Source: Maratus speciosus
Lineage: Eukaryota > Arthropoda > Arachnida > Araneae > Salticidae
Direction of reading: 5' to 3'
DNA length: 64,000 nt
Assembly (NCBI GenBank): GCA_963932465.1
Contig: OZ010788.1
Span: forward strand, 198,278,559-198,342,558
Positions 12,617 to 24,461 of this stretch are shown here, piece by piece; the first letter of the stretch is position 1; each line of letters starts with the position of its first letter. The position numbers and the translations under genes are program-made. Below the pieces are notes generated by a model that was not told where the DNA came from, made no database searches, and saw only the letters and a list, made by a program, of their open reading frames with translations.

Positions 12617-14148
12617 ATGGCCCCAAAAAGAAAACTATTAACTTTAAAAGAAAAATTTGAAATTGTAAGTGTATCTGTGAAAGAGAGATTGAGTTTACGG
12701 ATACTTGCTGAACGTTTTAAAATAGGTAAAACACAGATGGAAGAGATTTTACAAAATAAAGAAGAAATAAGAAATTTGTGGATTACTAACTCTAACGAGA
12801 ACACCAAAAATGTGAAATTGTGGAAGACTAATTCCATTCAAATTGATTCTATAATTCTGAATTGGTTTACTTCAGTTCGTTAAAAAAACATTCCTATCAG
12901 TGGGCCTTTGATTCAGGAAAAGGCTTTAGAGGTCGCTAATAAACTTGCATTACACGATTTTAAGGCTTCCAGTGCGTGGCTGGAGAAGTTCAACATCTCT
13001 TTCAAAACAATATGTGGAGAAGCAAAATCTGAAGATCTTAAAGAAGCGGAGGATTGGCATGAATGGCAGCAATCAATTTGTGAAGGTTATGAGGAGAGAA
13101 ACATTTTTAATGCCGATGAAACCAGACTGTTTTTCAGACTTTTTCCGAATAAGAATTTGTGTTTTAAAAAGGTGTCTGTACCGGCTGAAAAATGTCAAAA
13201 GAGCGACTCACTATTTTATTATGTTGCAATGTGCTGGAATTGAAATCCCTCTTATTATTGGAAAATCTCTGAAATCCATGTATTTCCTAAAGAACATTCA
13301 ATTTAATAAATTTAGTATTGTGTGGAGAGCGAATAAGAAAGCGTGGATGACCAGTCCTTTAATGATCGAATTATTAACTTCCCTTGTTAATAGGATGAAA
13401 AAACATCAAAGAAAATTTCTCTTGTTTTTGGACATTGCAAGTTCTCATTCAAAACATTTGAAATTTGACAATGTTAAAATTGTGTTTTTTCCTCAACACA
13501 ATCTCAGTATACCAGCCACTTGATCAAGGTGTAATATACAGTTTTAAAGCCTGGTACAGAAAGCTTTTATTACACTACATTCTTTCAAAGTTAGATTCTG
13601 TGAATACACTTGAGAACTGCCTAAAATTAGTTAATGCTCTCAATGCTATAATTTGGATTTCCTCAGCTGTAAAAAACATAAAACCGGAAAGCTTACGACA
13701 ACGTATCAGAAAAGCAGGATTTATATTAAAAGGAAATGAAACACACATTTCCCACACAAATGAAGAATTAGCGAAATAAGTGAATTGCTGAAATGTATCA
13801 GGAGTGAAGAAACTGCCAAAAATTTCATTAATATTGATTATGAGTTACTTACTGAAGAAGAATCAGTTGATGCATGCGATTATATTCCTTCAGAATTTTC
13901 AAAAAATGCTGACTCTTAGTGATGATGAAACAGATACTGAAACTGAAGATGCTTTCTGCAATATCGAGAATTTCCAACAAAATACAGTGAGCAGTTGCAC
14001 AATTTTTTTTGTAAAAAAAGATGATTCAGAAGGATTAAAACTACTGACAGAGTTAAAACTTCCCACTGGAAAACATATTACGTGTAATCGCAATCAAAAG
14101 CAAACTTTTGTAACACATTTTTTTCATAAGATTGTAATAAACAGTTGA
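12617..14148 (+). pseudogene. Tigger/pogo transposase, frame-disrupted
   Basis: Tigger transposases are nuclear DDD enzymes that cut at the element's ends and reinsert at TA. The start at 12617 opens a basic N-terminal helix-turn-helix of the CENP-B/Psq type (MAPKRKLLTLKEKFEIVSVS). A TAA at 12881 interrupts the frame. After it comes the Tc5/CENP-B-like DNA-binding part ([10 protein letters not shown]). The catalytic core is spread over three frames: [11 protein letters not shown] (first Asp), FLDIASSH (second Asp; families usually have DNAPSH) and QPLDQGVI (third Asp). Frame changes fall near 13230 and 13505, and another near 13780. All three acidic codons survive, but no full-length protein can be made. 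The tail has an acidic patch (DDETDTETEDAF) and a final TxFF-like motif. Confidence 0.85.
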
Positions 14149-14374
14149 TAAAGGTATGCACAATTTTATTTCAGTTTTATTGCTTAAAAAAATAATTTTA
14201 ATTTCTGATTAATCATATAATAGAGGTTTTAGGGCGTATAAAATTTAATTAATGCAACATTAAGCATTTCTTAGAAACTTTCGAATCTGTGAGGCTTTCC
14301 AAATAACAGACATCTCTGAATAGCAGACAGTTTCCATGCTCCCAAAGTGCCCGTTATTTAGAGGTTTTACTGTG

Positions 14375-15034
14375 TATATCTAGACACACGGCAGTGTGTC
14401 AGCCAAGTTCGCCTGACATAGCCGTGTGTTATTTACACGAACCATTTCGAGCTGTTTTCGTTAAATTTCGATGCTCTACTACTGAAAATCTATGAGACCT
14501 AGGTACTTGTTATACAAAATGTGTAGTAAGGCTACCCTAATTACCTAAAATCCAAAATTTTATAAATAACGCATAATTAGTTTCCGAGATAATGATATAT
14601 GAAAATGTCTGATAATTGATAATTTTACCACTGACTGACTGACTGACTGACTGACTGACTGACTCACTCATCAAAAAGATCTCGTATATCAACTGCAGCT
14701 ACAGACTTCAAATTTGGTGCGAAGTTCGTTTACACTATAAAACTAAGGAAAAAAATAAAAAAATTGTGAAAATCGATGAATTACCCACCTGGGGGTGCCC
14801 ATTTTTACTCTAACATTACGTCTATTAGGCGAAATTTTAATTTGCCGTAGGAGGTGACGCTGTTCTGTCGCCAAATACAGCCAAGTTTCTCGCCAGCATG
14901 GCGATATATCGCCAAATTTGGCGACCAAAATTAGTCGCCAAAAGTGACGCCACCTTGGAGATATCTCTAATATTTCGCCAAATTCCCATAGACTTCCATT
15001 ATAAACCTATCTACTTACTGGGGGTAGTGAGCCG
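14375..15034. other. Repeat-rich intergenic DNA with (CTGA)n run
   Basis: No gene. A (CTGA)n microsatellite lies at about 14631-14663. Upstream, 14385-14445 contains a short imperfect inverted motif around ACACACGGC / GCCGTGTGT. Downstream, 14820-14990 is rich in the motif TCGCCAAA in both orientations. This looks like an interspersed repeat, possibly Helitron-related, but I could not find defined ends. Confidence 0.45.
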
Positions 15035-15480
15035 CTAATTAGGTTGGAGGTGTGAAATTTTGCATACTTATAGCTGAGCAACTCACATCAAACGACAAAT
15101 CATAAAATTTTGAAAAAGTCGTACATTTAACCTTTTGGGCTCCCACATGTTGTGTTTTTAAACAATTCTTTCTAAGTGTGCCCCTAATTAGGTTGGAGGC
15201 GTGAAATTCTGCATACTTAAAGCTGAACACCATCATGAGACAAATCACAAAATTTTGAAAAAGTCGTACATTTAACCCTTCGGGCTTCCACATGCGTATT
15301 TTAAGCAATTCTTTCTAACTGAGCCCCTTATTAAATTGCAAATTTGAAATTTTGCATACTTATAGCAGAATACCTCAGACCACACGACAAATCATAAATT
15401 TTTCAAAAAGTCTTACATTATTTCCTCCGGGCTCTAACTTGTGTATTTTAAGCAATTTTTCTATCCTCTGCCCTTTTCAC
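15035..15480. repeat. Three tandem copies of a roughly 147-bp unit
   Basis: Units start at CTAATTAGGTTGGAGG (15035), CTAATTAGGTTGGAGG (15184) and CTTATTAAATTGCAAA (15328). All contain GAAATTTTGCATACTTATAG-like sequence, then CGACAAATCATAAA, AAAAAGTCGTACATT, a GGGCT block and AAGCAATTCTTTCTAA. The third copy is the most diverged. The short minus-strand frame at 15039-15308 spans two units and is not a gene. Confidence 0.75.
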
Positions 15481-15984
15481 CCGGGGAGCACTTTTCCAAC
15501 TTTTGCCGGCACCCCTTTGACCATTCTTTCATATTATGCACCATAACCTTACATATTTTAGTTCCACTTTTTACCGCCAGGGACGACTACTTATCTCGGG
15601 TGCTATGGGCTCAATCCCCTCGACTAATATAACTACGGATAATATGTAAAACGGAGTTTTGTTCGGATAGAAGTTTGTTTAGAATAGAGTGCGCCCATGG
15701 TTGCGAAATGTGGAACTAACAGATTTTTCAAAAGGATAAAGTGTTTTGAAAGGAATATTAAACGAAACCCTCTGTGCGATCTGTGATCACACTTAACCAC
15801 TTGTTATTTTCAAAATCATCAGAGAAAAGGATATTTAGTTAATTAAATTTGAAAGTCCTGGGAGTGGCAATGTCCTTCTTCTGCACTGCCTCTTTGCCTG
15901 CACCCATGAAACGTAGTGTGGCATAAGCACATAACTTTATTTTTCACTTTCAGTACAAAAAAGAAGGCCCAGCAATAGGATATT
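15481..15984. other. Intergenic DNA, nothing recognised
   Basis: Somewhat more GC than its surroundings, with no frame of note and no repeat structure that I could define. It may continue the interspersed element that carries the preceding tandem units. Confidence 0.4.
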
Positions 15985-16365
15985 TACCGTATATACTCGC
16001 GTATAAGTCGAGGAATTTCTGACAATTTTCAGTAAGCAAATTTGGGGGGTCGACTTATACGCGAGTCAGATAAAAAAGCAAAAATAAAAACTTCGAATAC
16101 TAAAAAATTATGGCTTTTTATGTGTATGAATAAAAAAATAATATATAAAATATACAAATAATAATAATTCATCGTTTAAAAAAAATTAATGATTTGTTTC
16201 TGGTTACTTACTAACTTTTCGCATTAGAAAGTGAAATCTTTGGTTTGATTTTGTGCAAAATTGAAGTAAAAAGTTAGGGGGTCGACTTATACGCGAGTTT
16301 TTGATTTTTTCCAAAATTTGCATCCGAAATTTAGGGTGTCGACTTATACGCGAGTATATACGGTA
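15985..16365. mobile_element. MITE with TACCGTATATACTCGCGT termini
   Basis: The termini are perfect inverted repeats of about 27 bp, beginning TACCGTATATACTCGCGTAT and continuing into AAGTCGA. Extra internal copies of GTCGACTTATACGCGAGT lie at about 16051 and 16281. ATT is found immediately outside both ends, a possible 3-bp target duplication. The element is 381 bp and non-coding. A solo diverged end of the same family lies at 2251. Confidence 0.8.
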
Positions 16366-16647
16366 ATTGGAAAATTTAATAGGAAAATTTAATATAGGAA
16401 TTTAATAGGAATTGTTGTTTCAGAAACAATAAAAATTTTGAATCAATACATTTCGTTTCAAAACATGCATTGAATTTAGCAGTATTAAAATATAGATTTC
16501 TGCCGCAAATTGACAGCCAGATAGTTTGTTGTAGGAAATTTAAATTAAAATTGAATGTTGCTTGGTGAATAAAATAGTCACATGTAAACACATTAAAAAG
16601 CATTAAGTAAAGTGTCTAAATATATTGTAACTTTACAAAAAGTAATG
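16366..16647. other. AT-rich spacer
   Basis: A short direct repetition of AGGAAAATTTAATA occurs at about 16370-16410. Otherwise nothing is recognisable. The small minus frame has no motif. Confidence 0.45.
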
Positions 16648-17650
16648 ATATCTAACAAAAACATAGCTGTGAAAAAAGGGAGCCAAGTTCTGTAAAGACA
16701 ATGGCAAGAAAAGAAGTGATATCTAAGTGGGTGCCAAGTTCAAATAAAATTCACTCAAACTTACCTACTGAAGTATTATAGCATTTTTTAAATTGTTTAG
16801 AAATAAAAATTATTGATAGCATATTAATAATAAATCTAGAACTTGGCAAGTTTTTGATAAATGTTATGCCTATCAATTTCATGTCTTAAAAAAATGGTGA
16901 TGTTAATATTAATTTCAATGACATTACAAAAAAAATTAATATAGCTATTATTATAAACAAATAATTCATGTTAAAGATTTGATAAACCAATAAATACACA
17001 GATACACTCCGGCTCGTCTTTGGTTATCACTCTAGCACCCACCCTCCAGAAACCTTGATACAAACAGACTAAGATGCCTGACAAAGCGACAGATATACTT
17101 ACGCTTGTTCTTGGTCATCACTCTAGAGACTGCACCCCTTTAACCCTTTCAGGGGCAAATAACTTTTATTCGTGAAATGCTGAAATGATTGAATCACACC
17201 AGAATTTAAAAACAAATTTATTTCAAAATGGGTAAAAGCTTCTTTTCACGTATTTAATGAAATTAAACTTTTTAGTCCTGAATTCTGGTGTCAATGTGGC
17301 ATTTTGCAGTTAAATTAGGTGGGATATATTTTATCCAACCGCCCTTCAAGGGGAAGGAGCTCACTCAAATTAAGGCTTCCAATCATGAAATAACAAGATT
17401 TGATATAATAATGTCATTATTAAAAATAAATGACTCGTAGGTAAAAACTTGCCAAGTTCTAGATTTATTATTAATATGCTATCAATAATTTTTATTTCTA
17501 AACAATTTAAAAAATGCTATAATACTTCAGTAGGTAAGTTTGAGTGAATTTTATTTGAACTTGGCACCCACTTAGATATCACTTCTTTTCTTGCCATTGT
17601 CTTTACAGAACTTGGCTCCCTTTTTTCACAGCTATGTTTTTGTTAGATAT
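16648..17650. mobile_element. Foldback-like element with perfect 208-bp inverted arms
   Basis: Arms at 16648-16855 and 17443-17650 are identical reverse complements over 208 bp by eye. They start ATATCTAACAAAAACATAGC and end AACTTGGCAAGTTTTT. Within the arm, GCCAAGTTC occurs twice and its complement GAACTTGGC once. The 587-bp spacer holds two diverged direct copies of a CGTCTTTGGTTATCACTCTAG-like block (about 17014 and 17107) and a smaller inverted pair around CACACCAGAATTT / GAATTCTGGTGT. A TA on each side, if the element starts at TCTAAC (16651-17647), is compatible with a TA target. No coding frame is present. Confidence 0.85.
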
Positions 17651-17655
17651 ATATA

Positions 17656-18413
17656 CAGTAGACTCCCTCAAATCCGCACAGCTTGGGACCAGAGGTTGTG
17701 CAGATTTTAGAATTTTGCGGATTTCTGGTCATTGATTTGCTTACATTTTTGAAACATTAATTTGATTGGTAGTAAAGCAAGGGAAATTATAATGAATGCT
17801 TACAATAAAGTGAAACATTGAAATAAGTAAAATATTAAAATAATTTATTAGTTTAAAAGTAAGTAATTATTAAAAGAGTTATGTCAAATAAAAATATTAC
17901 GAATGAAATCGATTCAATTCGATTCCAAAAGTCCTATACTGCCATCTAGTGATAGCAAGGAGAACAGTGTTAATGCTATTATCAGTATATATAGCTTATT
18001 GGGCTCACTGTAACCTTTTCCATTGTTATTTAGAGTCCTGAATGCTTTTCTTATACTGCTTTGTATGTTTAGAAATAAATTTGTCTATAATTAAAAAAAA
18101 AAAAATCCGCGAACAAGAATTTTAAAATACCGTTCCGGTTCGTGGATTTTTCCATTTCGTACCCTGGGATTTTTGATATAGATATGCTAATTTATATCAA
18201 AATCAAAAGTAATGTAAATTTATTTAGTAATAAATCAGCTGTAATAGCCAAAAGAGAATGATTAACAAAAAATTTAGTAAAAAAAACATTGCGGTAGTTG
18301 CCGATTTTGGCGCTATCTTGAATTTTGTTCCTGCAACGTAACTGTAAATTTCATTGTTTACATCTGAAAAATACGCGGATTTTAGGCGTTCGCGGATTTA
18401 AGGGAGTCTACTG
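17656..18413. mobile_element. Pogo/Tigger-type MITE, TA-flanked, 758 bp
   Basis: The left end is CAGTAGACTCCCTCAAATCC and the right end, reverse complemented, is CAGTAGACTCCCTTAAATCC. TA flanks both. Internal copies of the GCGGATTT motif occur near each end. The right half matches, in inverted orientation, the left part of the element at 39149-41183, so both are members of one family. It lies only five bases from the preceding inverted-arm element. Confidence 0.9.
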
Positions 18414-19039
18414 TATACAGTCAGTATCGGTTGTATGGTCACCCATGCGGTCCTGAAAAGAAGCTATGAAGATATAATTTATAAAATAAGAGGTATAAAC
18501 AAAAATTGCTTTACACTTAAATTTTTGAATTGATGAGTGTACTCGTAGTAGAAAAAAAAATCTTATGCAGGTTTGCTTGTTAGGCACGTTCATAATTATA
18601 TAAATACGTAGCCCCTATAGTCATCGTTTGGTCCATCCGTCTGCATATAACAGAGCAAAAACTACCCAATCGAATGATCTGAAATTTTAAATATATAATT
18701 GTTGCAAACTTTTGTCGAGTCATTTCAAATTTTATGAAAATCAGATGTATAGTTTAATTACAGGGACAGTCAAAAGTTTTCCGTTATATTATGTCCAATG
18801 GGAAAAAATTATTTCAAGTGCATTTTAATGATGTTACAGCCTTTCTAACACGACGAAATTGATATGCACTTATGAAGTGCACTAAAATATACATTCAGTC
18901 CAATGTGCGGTGCAAAAAAAATTTATAAAACTAGTTATAGTACGACCTCACCTCATTTGCCACACATTTGATGTGCAATTTCCAACTTGATTTTTATCAT
19001 AGTTGTTAAAACTACTTTTTCTTATTCACGAACAGTTTT
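18414..19039. other. Intergenic DNA, nothing recognised
   Basis: AT-rich, with no long frame and no defined repeat. It may be the 3' flank of the Tigger copy on the minus strand just to the right. No terminal repeat for that copy was found here. Confidence 0.4.
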
Positions 19040-20632
19040 AAAATGTTCCTATGTACCTTTGGGATTGGTAAAAAAAAAATCTGAGGATATTTAGTGCTTT
19101 GAGAGCTTCTGCTCTCGATGTCGGTTCAGCTTCGCATTCACTGTCATTATCATCGTTTCCATCAGTGTTGATGTTTAAAACAGTCGAAATGATTTCCAGT
19201 ATAGAAGCTTCACCATGGTCTTTACCTATGCCATGTCAGCTGCGGATATCTAGAAGAAAAGCATCAATAGACGTGAAGAACATTTTAACGCAGCTTCTCC
19301 TTTATCCAATATGCAGTCTTTTTCAGAGGGTACATACCCGCAAAGGTGTGACAGTTGTCACTCTTGGGTAAGGTGCATTAGTAGCGATTTCATTGTCAAC
19401 AACTGTATATATGTCAGTTCGCCTTGTATTGTGCAAACGGCATTTCGTAGTTTTTGTGCACCTTCAAATAGAGGCACATCATTATCATCATTGCTGTCGT
19501 CTTCGAAGATAATTCTTCATATTCTGGAAGCCAAGTATGGCTAAAACAATTTGCTATGGTCTTCTTTGATACCATATTCCACCTCATGTCTACGTAACAC
19601 ATGGCAGCTAACAAGACATGCGAAATTCTTTTTTTGAGCAATGGCACCAATGAAGTCTTTTAGAAGCGGCTTTATCTTAAAATTTTGAATAATCTCTTGA
19701 TGTAAGGGTTGTGCCATACTAGTTCAGTTTGTAGGCAAGAAAACAGTATCAATCGAATTTAAATTGGGAATTATGCAATGGGCAGTACAGTTGTCGACAA
19801 TTATAACCATTTTTCTTGTTTTTTCTGCCCAAAATCTATCGAAGCGCTGAATTTCTTTTTCCCAAATGCTTCATGTCATCCAGGCCTTTTGATTCGCATC
19901 GTAAGATACAGGCAAAGATTTGCAGTTTTTCAACCAACAAGGCATGAGAAATTTACCAATAACTAATGGAGTCAATATTTCTGACTGCTGCAATGTTTCT
20001 GACAATATAGCTGCTAATAAATAAAACGGTCAATCTTGCTTTGCTTTCCTTCCCACCACTACATTTTTCGCTCATAAAAGTAACAGTTTTATCTGGCAAA
20101 TCACGTAAAAACAGCCCAAATTCATCAAAATTATAAACATCACAAGGTTTGTATATATTGCGAATGTCACTTAACAAATTAACACCCATTCCTTCGATTC
20201 TTTTTCTTGTACGCTGTCTTAAACATCAGCAGTTTCCAGCACACATCTGTAAAAAGTAAGATTGTGCCGTAAGTTAAACCTTTGTAACCACACTTTGCTG
20301 GCAGTAAAATTCAGTTTTCCTAGTTCAGCAGCAATTTTCAGGCTTTTCTTTTACAATAATTCATGATGTTGGAACATTCTGCAATTTGGCATATTTTATC
20401 CAAGTAAAAAGATCTCTCTCAGCATTTTCAAATGTTGAAACATGTGGTCACTTTCTCTTTTGATTGATCACATTTTCTGCTTAGCACGATTTGAACCCTA
20501 AGATGTTCTTCATTGTCGTTCTCGCTATTCCACGAATGTTCACGAAAGCTGCTATCGATAAATTCGATTTTTCAGTGTTTTCTATCAATTTCTTTTTTTT
20601 CTGAAATTGTCAAAATTTTCATTTTGCTGACA
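19040..20632 (-). pseudogene. Tigger/pogo transposase, decayed (minus strand)
   Basis: Reading on the minus strand from 20632, the start MSAKMKILTISEKKKLIENT matches the N-terminal helix-turn-helix of Tigger transposases. The catalytic part at 19953-20189 contains DVYNFDEFGLFLRDLPDKT followed by EKCSGGKESKARLTVLF, the usual block around the first catalytic Asp (families have DET; here DEF). Towards 19080 the C-terminal block SRAEALKALNILR is recognisable. Between these blocks the frame is broken by many stops and shifts. It is a different subfamily from the copy at 12617, judged by the low similarity of the aligned blocks. It is inactive. Confidence 0.75.
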
Positions 20633-20836
20633 TGTTGTATTCACAAACGACAATTAATGACAACGAACGAGCACTTTACATGCAGCGACAAGTAATGAAA
20701 AGTACAAAAAAATAAAAACACATGATTTTCCTTTTCTCTGTACGGAGGACAATTCTCATTCGACTGCAAGGGGGTGATGGCATGTTTTCCAAGAACCGGT
20801 ATCTAATGCGACAGTTGAGACAGAAATCCCCGAGCT

Positions 20837-21350
20837 TTGGAAATTCTTATCGACTGGAGCCGGCAAGAAGGGAGAGTCGTCCCAAAACGAGAGAAAACCC
20901 CAATCAGAAATTCATCTCGAAGAAATGATTCAATAATTGATAATTCAAATGTATATATTCCAAACGAACCAATAGAAAGTTCTTCTCCACGTAATCTGAT
21001 TGAGATTTCATGGTTATCCTCTGTCAAATATGATAATTTTGCGAAAGAAAAATCTCCTTCCAAAGAGGATAATTCTGGAAAATACGAAATATCTCCTGTT
21101 GAAAATGATAATTTTGAAAATGAGGTAATATCTCCTGTTGAAGATAATTTTGCAAATAATATCTCTTGCCAAAACTGAAAATTTTGCACTAAATAAAATA
21201 TCTTCTCCTGAAAATAAGTTTGAAAAGGAAAAATCTCCTGCCAAAGATAATTTTGAGAAAAGTGAAATATTGTTAAAATCAAATGACCAAACCCTGAAAG
21301 ATAAAGGAAAGTTTCCTCAGAAACAACATTCAAAAAAATATTTTTGAATA
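20837..21350 (+). repeat. Degenerate short repeats, acidic/basic low-complexity coding remnant
   Basis: About 40-bp imperfect units translate to variations on SPVEDNFENE, with ATCTCCT and GATAATTTTG recurring. They precede the hAT-like transposase remnant in the same orientation and may be its degenerate N-terminal linker. The 176-residue frame on the opposite strand is the antisense of these repeats and is not a gene. Confidence 0.45.
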
Positions 21351-21359
21351 TTCAAAAAT

Positions 21360-23280
21360 ATGAAAAACTTTTGGATTTATTACAGTATGTCAGGTAAAGG
21401 ATTTTTGTGTAAACTATGTTCAGTTTACTTTTCAAAAGGGCCTTGGATTGACCAAGCTGTATGTCTAAATTATCAACCATCCATACGTATAACGAGACAT
21501 AAAGGTAGTACAAGATATAATGAAGCAGTTGCTGCATCAGAAATTAGTAAGCCTGTTTCTGAAAGTTTAGAGAAAGGATCAAAAGTTGTAGCTCAAAAGG
21601 CAAAAGAAATTAATCAAAAGTTAATGGCTAAATACATAAAAATCCTCTATTTTATGATCAAAAGGCAGTGAGCAATTACAGAAAATTTTGCATCATTAGT
21701 AAAGTTCAATGGTCCAGATCTAGGCGACAAAGACATAGAATCTTATGTAAACACATGTGATAAAAATTCTACATATTTATCTATTGTTTCAATGCAAAAT
21801 TTAACTGAAGCAATTTCTATCTTTCTTGAAGAAAAGGTCATAACTTCATTGCAGTTAAGTGAAAATTTTGCATTGCTGGCAGATTAAGCTCTGCTAGAGC
21901 AGCTAGCCTTGTATAAAAATCCAGGTCTTGCTGAAATCAAAAAGGAATATCTTGGAATTGTAAATTTATCAAAAACAAATCCCGAATCTATCACGTCTGC
22001 CTTGATTTTCTTATTGCAAAAAATGTTAAAATGATTGTCTTTTCTTAGCATTTGATGGAACGAATGTAATGAGTGGAGAAATTTCTGGTGTACAGAGACG
22101 AAAGAGATACTTTTCTCCTCATTCTCTATGTGTAAATTGCAGGAATCCCAGACTTGCACTAATATTTGCACATTTTTTAAATAAATATAATTTCTTACAA
22201 ACTGTTGATGTGTGAGATGCTAGTGAATTTATGGAAATTTTTCCATTATAGACCTGTCAAACAAAAAGTATTTAAAGATATACAAAGTGATGTATATTCT
22301 ATTGAGATACTGAAAACTCTGAAAATATCTGTTAATAGGTGGCTTTCTCATTTCCTAGCATGTGAAAGAATTGTTGATCAGTACCAACATCTCTTAGAAA
22401 CTTTAGATGCTATATTTCATAAGACGAAAGAACCAGAAATCAAAGGAATTTGAGTGTAACTTTTGGATCCAGATAACTTCTCTGTACTCTCTTCTTGGCA
22501 GACTTTTTTAAAAATATTGACAAATTAAGCATATGGCTCCAAAGTCCGAATATTATGTTAGTGACAAAGTTTCGGTTATTGTCCGTGAAGTAGATGAGTA
22601 TGCTACTAATTTAGTTGCTGGTGAACATTTTAAAAAGTTTGATGTTCTCCTAATTTTTTCTAAGGAATGCACTGAATTAAGTTTGAAAACGAGAAAACAC
22701 AATAAACAAAAGTTACATTCTGTTGAAATTGTAGAAGATTTCAAAGAAAGCTTTGTGAAACTTTTCATAGATGATTTTAAAAGAGGAGATGAAAAATGCA
22801 TTTAAAATTGGCAGTGAGGTATTGGGTGCTTTTGATTTATTCACTTCTTTGACTTTAAGTTTAACAGCAAAAAATGACGCTGATAAAACATGTTTATCTG
22901 TTTTGCTATCGTTTTATGTACAAGAGAGGAAAAATGAATTTCAGAGTGCATTTAAAGTGTCGCCCACTGTTATTGATGCTGTAGCTCTTATTAAAGAAGT
23001 TCCTGTATTTGAAAAAAAAAATAGCTCTTGCAAAAATAACTTTTGATTTGGAAAAAGTAATGGAACCAAAAACACTTTTAAGACAAGATAAGCAAGAGCA
23101 AGCAAAGCAAATATTTGAAAATAAAATTACTCTAATAGAATGAAAGATTCTTTTCACATATGAATCTTGTTTGCACTGACTTAAAAACTCGTTTAAAACT
23201 ACACTTGATGGACATTTAAGAGTCATTTTAAATCGACCAGAGAAACTGACCATTAAAAATCTGAAGAGATAATTAATATT
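21360..23280 (+). pseudogene. hAT-family transposase (TTF zinc-finger type), decayed
   Basis: hAT transposases excise and insert elements with 8-bp target duplications. The first block has a TTF/BED-like zinc-finger pattern: FLCKLCSVYF followed by ITRHKGSTRYNEAV. The middle (about 21700-22200) reads through with several stops and shifts. At 22205-22453 the block SVNRWLSHFLACERI matches the conserved RWLS motif of hAT transposases. At 22800-22860 VLGAFDLFTSL resembles the late VL-AF-IFDP block. At least five stops or frame changes break it. Terminal repeats of this copy were not found. It resembles the ZNF862-like branch of hAT proteins, but the subfamily is uncertain. Confidence 0.55.
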
Positions 23281-23628
23281 TTTAAACAAGCTGGCAACTG
23301 ACCCATACATTTATAAAGGACCAATAAGAACTATTCAAATGATATTTTTTCTTTTAATCTTCAAATTACAGGGTATCACAGAGTCTGGAAATCAGGGAAG
23401 TTTGTAAAACTACTCGAAAATCGGGGAAATTTGTTTATATGTGAAAATATTTGCATTTTTACCTTGACAACGAGACTGATTCTTCTATTTTATACAGTAC
23501 AATATTTTTTCGCATGCTGATTTGTCTTTCCCAATATTTTTAAAAAGATGCACATGGTATGAATGTTTGATATTTAACACAAATTAAGTTAATTGATATT
23601 CTAATTTTCTGTGGATAACACTTATATT

Positions 23629-24028
23629 CAGAGGTGGGGCATTTCTAGAAAATCTTACCAGCCAAGGATTTATTTCACCAGCCAGTAAAATGCAACGTAC
23701 AGTTGAAAAGTTTTATGACAAAATTTACACAATTCTAAAATAGTTGGTTACTATTGCTATAATGCATTTTCATATTTTTTTCCCCTGTAAAATTAAGAAA
23801 TATAAACAAGAGATGAAAGTTTAATATAAAATAGAACTTAGTACCATGTTTACATAGCAGAAATTAGGAAAGTTGAAAAATATAGCTAACTACTAATAAA
23901 AAAAAGTTTTCGCATATCTCAATAGTTTGCAGATTTCAAAGACTACCTAAAAATGCACTTGCTCTGTCAAAAAATTCACTCGCCAGTGGCGAGTAAAATG
24001 ATGCATTCTCCCCCCCCCCCCCCCCCTG
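23629..24028. mobile_element. hAT MITE, 400 bp, perfect 8-bp target duplication
   Basis: The element runs from CAGAGGTGGGGCATTTC to a C-rich right end closing in CCCCCTG. CTTATATT flanks both sides (23621-23628 and 24029-24036). Near the ends are CCAGCCA and CTCGCCAGTGGCGAG motifs. It is non-coding, and it is inserted within the larger MITE that starts at 23374. Confidence 0.85.
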
Positions 24029-24461
24029 CTTATATTGAAAGACAATTTACCCATTTTTGAAAATTTTAAATGATACATTAGCATAAACTGACCAGCTGAA
24101 TCCAATTAGCTATCGCGTCAGATGTAGATATGTCTTAGAATTGAACATTTTTCAGAAAATGAGGAAATTTTCTGGTCACTCTATATTCATTGGCCACTAT
24201 ATGAAGTTGTTGGACTAAATTTTGAGTTCGGATTTATAAAACTGTCAGCCAATACTTTATGAATATTAGGCAGTTTTTATGTTTTTCTCGTTTTTGCTCC
24301 CAAATGAGATATTAGCAAGCTGGATAAGTGTGTTATATGAGGAAGCAGCATACATTAAAAAATATTATATGTGTATTGTTAATAATAGATATCTGGGAAG
24401 TCTGATAAAGATAGTCAGGGAAATCAGGGAACTTTTTTTTACAATTTTTGTAAACACCCTG

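Larger units (their letters stand above)
7071..14372 (+). mobile_element. Tigger/pogo DNA transposon, split by nested insertions
   Basis: The left terminus CAGTAAAACCTCCATAACGG pairs with the right terminus, which reverse complemented reads CAGTAAAACCTCTAAATAAC. TA precedes the left end; the right flank is TG, probably a mutated TA. Subterminal copies of an AATAACAGACAT motif occur near both ends. A broken Tigger transposase lies at 12617-14148. The span is 7302 bp, but removing the Mutator-like insertion at 7709-12194 and one copy of its duplication leaves about 2.8 kb, close to the usual Tigger size. That supports reading the two halves as one element. Confidence 0.8.

Noticed and set aside
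20803..21333. 176-codon minus-strand frame
   Set aside because: It is the antisense of degenerate repeats upstream of the hAT transposase remnant and has no domain.
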